A stretch of 64,000 nt of DNA. Origin: Massariosphaeria phaeospora. Its lineage: Eukaryota; Ascomycota; Dothideomycetes; Pleosporales. The notes beneath the pieces are model-generated. The model was not told where the DNA came from and ran no database searches. It saw only the letters and a list, made by a program, of their open reading frames with translations. The number at the start of each line of letters is the position of its first letter. The first letter of the stretch is position 1. Below, in pieces: positions 58,223 through 64,000 of the stretch. The stretch is from assembly GCA_011032825.1 (NCBI GenBank), contig JAADJZ010000007.1:1-64000 (forward strand). Direction: 5' to 3'. The position numbers were made by a program, and so were the translations under genes.

Positions 58223-59696
58223 TTAGGCTTGCCATATAGACTCGATAATGGATAGCGAAGCGCCTTGCGGGTGGTAGAACTTCAAGGCGCCAAATCTTGG
58301 GTCGGCAGCTTTGAACAATGGCTCCCATTCCCCCTTCTCTCTTTCGCGTGAGTTATGCAGGCTAAGCATTACCATATCAACACCCCTAATCCGCGTTAAC
58401 CAAAGTTACTGACAGATATTATGGACTATGCTAAGTACTCACCGAATCGTTCTCTCCACATCATATGGTACAGTGTTTGGTCCCGGACAGATACTATCAT
58501 TCACAATGATCCGCGCTCCCGGCCGTAACACCGGAACCAGCTGCCGCAATATCTTGATCATATATTTGTCCGGCCAGTCATGGAAGATCCATCTGAAAAA
58601 GTAAACATCCGCAACTGTGCTCTGTTTTTCGAAGAAATCATGTCCATGGAGCTGGATGCGGTTGCTGAGATGTTCGGGGACCTGTGCATGGCGTAGTACG
58701 TCCGGAAGGTCCATGACGATCAAGTTCAGCTTCGGGAAAGCTTCTGCGAGCATGATGGCAATCTGGGCTTGCGAGCCTCCGACATCTACTACCGTGGCCG
58801 GACCTAGGGACTCCCAAGGATAGCCGTTAATAAGGAAGGAAGGTGAGTTGCCTGGGATGTCCGCTGTGAAGGATTTCATCGCGCCGCCGAACCTCTTTGC
58901 GTCTTCAGGGCGTGATGCAAGGTAAGAAAAGAGACCCTCATCCGTGTTGTGCGCGAGACAGAATCCCTTTGGAAGAAATCGTCTCGTCAGTCAATTTTCT
59001 CGTCCAGTCATGAAGAACAAATACTCACGGTTTGATTGGGCTCCTGGTCATCGAACTGCTGCAGCGCATCGACAGTCTATAGGAGTCAATCTTCAATCGA
59101 AATGTTAGGTTGATCTGAAGACCATACCCAAGCAAAGGAACGGTAGAACGTGTCGTGGATCAGACCTACGCCATCCATCGCAACCGGATTCTCAGCCAGC
59201 CATCTGGAAGTCGCTGAATGCGAAACGAACCCGTCGCGCTTCTCTTGGAACAAACGGTGGTAGGTGATAGCAAAGCGGATTATGCGTCGAAGGTCTGGTT
59301 CGTGGAGTCCGCATTTTTCAGCCAAGTCTTTGAACGATATCTCCCTGCCTAGCGGTACTTTTGCGGGAATGTCATAACGGTGTATGGCTTGAGCGCTTGT
59401 GGCGTTGGCCTAACATCGAAGGACGGATAAGTCTAGTATTGATGGTACGTGGCTACGCATCCACTTACCACTGGCCTCACTAGAGCCTTAGGCCCTTGGA
59501 GCAAGTCCAATAGCTCGTAACAGTTATTTATTGCCTCCCTACGAGCATTGTCGACTTCTTGGGAGTTGATTTGCAGGTCCACGGGACCGTCTTCGTCAAA
59601 AGATGGCTGAGGCAAGGAATGAGATTCAAGGTACTGCGATACTTTCTGTGTGTTGGTGTTGATGTGTTCAGCTAGTTCTTCGATTCTGGGTGGCAT
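58223..59696 (-). CDS. SAM-dependent O-methyltransferase (plant COMT/fungal OmtA-like)
   Basis: Exons 59696-59469, 59409-59128, 59076-59029, 58966-58443 and 58385-58223 give 414 residues. The N-terminal dimerisation/winged-helix part contains PLGREISFKDLAEKCG and IIRFAITYHRLFQE. The catalytic part has the SAM-binding turn VVDVGGSQAQ (245-254), VMDLPDVL and the general-base block FRWIFHDWPD (His315), then LRPGARIIVNDS. That order is standard for O-methyltransferase family 2. It is divergent from the UstYa-like gene at 60285 across 588 bp, so it is a candidate tailoring enzyme of the neighbouring RiPP-like pathway, perhaps on a phenol of a core Tyr; the substrate is inferred only from position. 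A TGACTCA word lies 2 bp upstream of its ATG. Confidence 0.9.
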
Positions 59697-60284
59697 TTTG
59701 ACTCAGTGAGCATGGAATTGGGTGGAAATGCTAAGTTATGATATCGACTATCTGGGTCCTGCTTCTAGGTGGTGAGAGGTGCTTCGATTGTTGCTTGTTG
59801 TGTTCAGTACGGCTACGGCTACGGTCGGGTACGGACACCGATCGCTGCATGTGCAGACTCGGGTAGTACGAAGTATGAGCGTGGCGTAGCATGTTCTCCG
59901 AACCGGGTTCATTGCATGCTTTTGCATATGCAGGATGCGATCCTTGTCTGAGGAAAGAGAACCGGGGTGCTGCGGGGTTGCATGCGTAGGGTTGCATGTG
60001 TTATACTGTTGAGGGGCGTTATGTGCTGGCTTTGAAGATAATGCGCACCTACATGGATCAGAAAGCATCGGTGTGCAGAGAAAGCATTGGTGTGCAGAGG
60101 TAAGCGAGCAATATGGCATACAGAAATCGGAAAACGGGGCCCAGTGACCGGTGCGAATTGGGTTGCAAACCGGATGTACGCGAGGAACAGTCGGTTGCTA
60201 AACGTCAAATCCGAGTACTTGTCAATCTGCTGAGATCTTTCTAAAGGAATATCGGAATCTCTATCTCCTCCAAAGCTATTCCAG
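59697..60284. promoter_or_regulatory. Divergent promoter of the O-methyltransferase and first UstYa-like gene
   Basis: It has TGACTCA at 59699-59705 (AP-1/Gcn4-type site) and a run of TACGG words at about 59809-59835. It also contains several ATGCAT/TGCATGC words and a duplicated AAAGCATYGGTGTGCAGAG segment (about 60062-60101). Function is inferred from position only. Confidence 0.45.
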
Positions 60285-61152
60285 ATGGCGGACTCAAGTC
60301 CACGTGCCTCTACCTCAGAAGAGGAAAATGAGAAGCTACTTCCAACAGATCTTCCAGTCATGTCGACCAGATTGAAGAAAACCAGTCATCTGGGTTCCGC
60401 GTTCTTGTACATCAGCATCGTTTTTGCCGTCCTTCTAGGATTTCTAGTCGGTTTTGGAGTAGCACGATATAGACCAGCTAGAATGGTGGACTTCGATATG
60501 TTAAATGCTGTTCCAAGGGGTGTGTTTCACCTCAACCGCACCCGGTTCCTTAAAACAACGTCTTACTCATAGTATAGTTCCTCTGAGCTACTCTGCTCGA
60601 ACATTTGTTCACGACGAACGATTCGCTGCTCTACCCCCAAAGAACGGTGAGGCAGAAAAAGTGTGGGACAGTTTACTTCCAAGTGAGACCACCGTCGTTG
60701 TTGTAACCTTGAACCTGTACTGACTTGCGAAGAGGGATTAGGTTATGTAAAGCATCCCAAATTTGCACCAGAGGATTCTACGGTGTCAGTCTTCCATCAA
60801 CTCCATTGTCTCGTGAGTAAGTTGTCCTGGAGTCTCGAGAAACAGAACTAACCGTGTTTGCTAGTATACTCTCCGCCGCATATTCTTTTCCAATTCGAAC
60901 AATGGGACACTAGAATCCTTTGATAATGGTGTCGAACGAACGGAACACGCGACTCATTGTTTCGAGTATATCCGACAGTCGCTAATGTGCTGTGCTGATT
61001 CAAGCATTGAGCCGCCAGAGCTCGTTGATGGGTTCCCGGGGTGGGATTTCCAGAGGACGTGCCGCGATTACCAGCAGTTGAAACATTGGGCCTCGAAGTG
61101 GCGTGCGAATGATCTGGAGGGTTTCATACTGAATCATGGCGCGGGTGTTTGA
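60285..61152 (+). CDS. UstYa-like (DUF3328) membrane-anchored oxidase, copy 1
   Basis: Exons 60285-60519, 60578-60682, 60733-60812 and 60865-61152 encode 235 residues. A cytosolic tail precedes one TM helix (about 38-60, SAFLYISIVFAVLLGFLVGF), then a lumenal domain with WDSLLP and the two family motifs HxxHC at 135-139 (HQLHC) and 168-172 (HATHC). UstYa/UstYb-type proteins oxidise and cyclise ribosomal peptides in ustiloxin, asperipin, phomopsin and victorin pathways. The intron-1 acceptor (60577) was chosen because the nearer AG at 60572 brings a stop. It converges on the precursor gene (340 bp) and shares a promoter region with the methyltransferase. No other catalytic domain is present. 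Confidence 0.92.
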
Positions 61153-61492
61153 TGGACATTTTATGAAGAAGCTGAAGAGAAATCTGTCGCGCGCGAAGAA
61201 ATAGCTTATTCGTTCTAGGTTATGGACAGCCGCCGCCGACGACAGCGTGCCATATATCCTTGTACTAGCTACGAGCTGAGGCAATACATGTTGTACCAAG
61301 ATAGTACAAGGCGTCTGGAAAGCAATTATAGTAGAAGAATCCGAGGCTTCAAAACTGTGCACATAACGTGGAAACATATATTGATTGCTTAATCAGCGAA
61401 TGACGTCATTTCACCGTCGGGGCTAACGACAGACGACACGAACACCACCTTCCCTCGAGATAGTTGACAGACAAACTTCCTCCCAGCAACCG
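61153..61492. other. Convergent 3' interval between UstYa-like copy 1 and the precursor gene
   Basis: No coding signal. Opposing transcripts may overlap here. Confidence 0.5.
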
Positions 61493-61913
61493 CTAGTACC
61501 CACGCCCAATGCCATCATAGTTTACTTCGTCCGCATCGTGGACGCGGGGAACCTCCGCATCAGCAGTTCGCTTGTAGCCACGTCCGATCCCATCGTAGTT
61601 CACCTCATCGGCAGCGTGGACGCGGGCAACTTCCACCTCAGCAGCGCGTTTATACCCACGTCCGATACCGTCATAATCGACTTCTTTCGCAGTATGGACG
61701 CGAGGGACGTCGGCCTCCCTCTTATATCCTCGTCCGATGCCATCATAGTTCACTTCTTCGGCGGAGTGAACGCGGGCAACTGCGCTGTTTCCATGGGGAT
61801 CTAAACAGTTCAGAAGCATGTCCAACCAATTCATTTTCACCGCACATACCAGGAACAGGTACTGCTACCGTTACAGTGAGGAAGGTGACGAGGGCGTTAA
61901 GCTTGATGTGCAT
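61493..61913 (-). CDS. Secreted repeat precursor peptide with Kex2-processed cores (candidate RiPP/dikaritin-like precursor)
   Basis: Exons 61913-61850 and 61800-61493 flank a 49-bp GT-AG intron (branch CTGAAC); 123 residues. A signal peptide (MHIKLNALVTFLTVTVAVPV) is followed by four repeats of 24-28 residues. Each repeat ends in a core: NYDGIGRGY three times and DYDGIGRGY once. The first three are followed by Lys-Arg, the Kex2 site; the last is followed by the stop codon. Spacers are also repeated (VHxAxEV). This layout is that of UstA-type and other Kex2-processed repeat (KEP) precursors, where DUF3328 enzymes cyclise the released core. The neighbours support that. The core is unlike the ustiloxin, phomopsin or asperipin cores I know. 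An in-frame ATG at 61982 exists, but it would bury the signal peptide. Confidence 0.88.
61496..61750 (-). repeat. Four in-frame repeats encoding the peptide core
   Basis: The 27-bp cores lie at 61724-61750 (core 1), 61652-61678 (core 2, starts with Asp), 61574-61600 (core 3) and 61496-61522 (core 4). Spacings are 72, 78 and 78 bp. Lys-Arg codons follow at 61718-61723, 61646-61651 and 61568-61573. Confidence 0.95.
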
Positions 61914-62521
61914 TATCGCTCGATGTGGGGTTGTTGTCGGGGTGAGTTTTGTTGATAATCGAGTACTGTAGGAGTTTATCAATTGAACGAAGACTTTGTA
62001 GTTCGTACTAGAACCATAGTCCCATTCATTGCCCTCCCTCTTCTAGGACTACTACGTCCTTGGCTATCTGGGTCTGCATATGGAGCGTCAATTTAATTGT
62101 AGGCAAATTATGCAATGCATACAGTCCTCCAGGTATGTCCCCTTCTTACTCATAATCCGCGCTAAATGATAGAGTGTAGGTGCCGAGGGTTACTATCGGA
62201 GCCCGATGATATCCAGTGATCATCCAGGACAATCATGCAGTCAAACAGTGACCCCTCCTGCTTGCTTGGCTGCATCGAGAATGCAACCAGACAATCACAC
62301 GGTGCCGGGGGCTAGCGAGTAATTCCATAGGTCCTAGGGAGTCATGGTAGGTCTCCTCTTGACTCCCACGAACTTTAACTCAACTAGAAACTGCTTAGCA
62401 CCGCAGACTCCCGCAGCAGCAAGTTCTGCGATCTCTTCTAGTATTAAAGCGCAGACGCATGCCTGAGCTCTACAATTCATCGCACAGGCTGTTCTTCTCT
62501 CGCCATCAATCGACACTCGAT
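61914..62521. promoter_or_regulatory. Divergent promoter of the precursor and second UstYa-like gene
   Basis: A 608-bp interval with an 8-bp inverted repeat GGGAGTCA (62337-62344) and TGACTCCC (62360-62367) carrying two TGACTC half-sites. A similar TGACTCA lies before the methyltransferase. Binding is not shown. Confidence 0.45.
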
Positions 62522-63433
62522 ATGAAGCTTCCGCAATTCGGCTTTGGATTCCTCACGGGGCAGCCATCATACCACTCTGTTGAACAAGGAGAGTTTCTTT
62601 TGAGTGGAGAGAAACCTGCGAACCCTCAAGCACACCGAAACACTTATTTGAGCGGCTCTTGGAAGAGTGCTTGTCTGCTGTTACTCCTCTGTACTAACGT
62701 CGTCACCATTGTTGGCTTATTGTGGTCACCCGGTGGTCAAGAAGGGATCCCTGAAGTTTATGGTACGTAAAACTGACATCTTTCCAACGATATCTGCGGT
62801 GTTAACAAATGAGTAGCGAAGGTTGATTCCATCAAGACCACCTGGACAAAATTTTGGTGGTGGACGGAGTACAGCGATTCTAACCACACTACGACGAATG
62901 AGCTATGGGACGCCATTCTCCCATCCCATGGTTTTGTCGCCATGGATCTCCAGTGGGCTGCTGGGCGAAACTGGCCAGAGACGATGAGACTTCCGAGTGA
63001 TCCTTCCAAAGGAGTCTACCTGCTAGAAGCATACCATCAGCTGCATTGCCTGGTATACTAGTCTCGGATAAAATATCATGGGTTATGCAGGCTGACATTT
63101 TCCTAGCGAATGATACGCAAGACGTTCTGGGAAGCTTACACAAGGAAGCCTTATACCTACCAGCCTTCTCCACATTTCGAACATTGCTTCGATACCCTCC
63201 GGCAGGCTATTATGTGCAACGCTGATAATACCCCACTCTACACATTCGGGGACAATACCGCAGGGGATGGACAGCTTCACAGATGCCACAACTGGGATGA
63301 GTTGCGTGTTTTCGCCACAGAGAACACAGCATGTTATCGCGATACCATCGAGGATGTCTTATTGAAGGAGCATTTCGGCTTCTGTGATGACGGTTCAGAC
63401 GGTCTTCACTGGGCAGAAGATTCCGAAATGTAA
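62522..63433 (+). CDS. UstYa-like (DUF3328) membrane-anchored oxidase, copy 2
   Basis: Exons 62522-62762, 62817-63052 and 63107-63433 encode 267 residues. One TM helix (about 48-67, KSACLLLLLCTNVVTIVGLL) follows a 47-residue cytosolic tail. The lumenal domain has NELWDAILPSHGFVAMD, then HQLHC (154-158) and HFEHC (182-186), the paired HxxHC motifs of the family. The C-terminal part is Cys- and Trp-containing (TPLYTFGDN, QLHRCHNWDELR), as in UstYa/UstYb. An ATG at 62459 in the same frame would add 21 residues, and either is possible. It is divergent from the precursor gene, which suggests co-expression. It is clearly not a recent copy of the first UstYa-like gene: outside the motifs the two differ widely. 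Confidence 0.92.
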
Positions 63434-64000
63434 TTTACAGCGCCGGGAACGTGAGGACGGACGGAGCTATTGTGGACGGGACTCATTTGAACCATTTTTC
63501 TGGTTCATGTTAGGATTCTACAAGATTCATTCCGTTACTTCTTCCAACTTTTAGGCTCCAGGATCAACGCAGTCTCGAACAGCTCGAAATTACCCGGCAT
63601 TCGTTAATTGCTTAACACTCTGATCAATGCCAAATCCAGAGGACGACCATGCAGTGAGCTGCAGAGGGAAAGCGGTCACAACTACGAGGCTCCTTATCAA
63701 CGCTCCATATTCTTTCAAAAGCCTATGGTTTCAACCTCTCATACGAGGCCATCCAGCGGCGTGTATTAGAACAGGGCATCGAGTCGCGCCTCTCGTTACA
63801 GTGCAGGACGTCTCACTGCATGGTCACCATTATCAAGAATGAGATATCGACTAGGAGAGGCGAGCGCATATCTCGCGCGAATGTATCCTCTTGAACTCTG
63901 GATTTAATTTACAACATATCATCGATTGGGTGGGTACATGGAGGTGGAGGGTAGAGCAGCATTATAGGCGAGAGCACGTCTTGTCACGAAGATTCAAGAC
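63434..64000. other. Right edge of the window; no gene identified
   Basis: Short frames only (for example 63627-63842, +). The rest of the presumed cluster, if any, lies beyond the edge. Confidence 0.5.

Noticed and set aside
61496..61750. CRISPR-like regular repeats
   Set aside because: Regular spacing reflects coding repeats of a eukaryotic precursor; CRISPR arrays are not expected in a fungal nuclear genome.
61493..61913. Classical alpha-factor pheromone precursor
   Set aside because: The Kex2-repeat layout fits, but the cores lack the Trp/Cys pattern of filamentous-ascomycete alpha pheromones and the gene sits between UstYa-type genes. Kept only as an alternative in a finding.

Overview
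The window comes from a filamentous ascomycete. The genes have several short introns (mostly 48-75 bp) with GTRNGT donors, CTAAC/CTGAC-type branch sites and YAG acceptors. The left end is an AT-rich block of transposon relics full of C-to-T/G-to-A changes typical of repeat-induced point mutation (RIP). The gene content (Ulp1 peptidase, PP2A, Ppg1, Gid8, Asa1, TYW1, Zn2Cys6 regulator, UstY-type enzymes) fits Pezizomycotina. A dothideomycete is my guess from the sharply two-speed composition, not a proof.

Layout. Positions 1-9955 are a gene-free RIP block. It holds a degenerate Ty3/Gypsy chromovirus on the minus strand (about 540-5934). A Fot1/pogo-type DNA transposon with excellent terminal inverted repeats (7808-9671) sits inside another decayed pogo-like element. 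From about 9960 the composition changes abruptly to ordinary genic DNA. From left to right the genes are: a secreted aspartic peptidase (-), a possible 45-residue ORF (+), TYW1 (-), a four-TM membrane protein (-), an MDR dehydrogenase (-), an Ulp1-type SUMO peptidase (-) followed by a tandem repeat, PP2A catalytic subunit (+), a small unknown protein (-), a soluble two-NBD ABC protein (+), a PlsB-type acyltransferase ending in SRL (-), the WD40 protein Asa1 (-), a Zn2Cys6 regulator (+), a conserved unknown protein (+), Gid8 (-), uridine kinase (+), Ppg1-type phosphatase (-) and a Pro/Gln-rich unknown protein (+).

The right end (58.2-63.4 kb) is the most interesting part and looks like the edge of a fungal RiPP (dikaritin/ustiloxin-like) gene cluster. 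It has an O-methyltransferase (-), a UstYa/DUF3328 protein (+), a small secreted precursor with four near-identical core repeats of the type [N/D]YDGIGRGY separated by Kex2 KR sites (-), and a second UstYa/DUF3328 protein (+). The genes form two divergent pairs sharing intergenic promoters of about 0.6 kb. The cluster probably continues past position 64000.

All gene models were spliced by eye from GT-AG signals, frame continuity and family resemblance. No alignment or transcript data were available.
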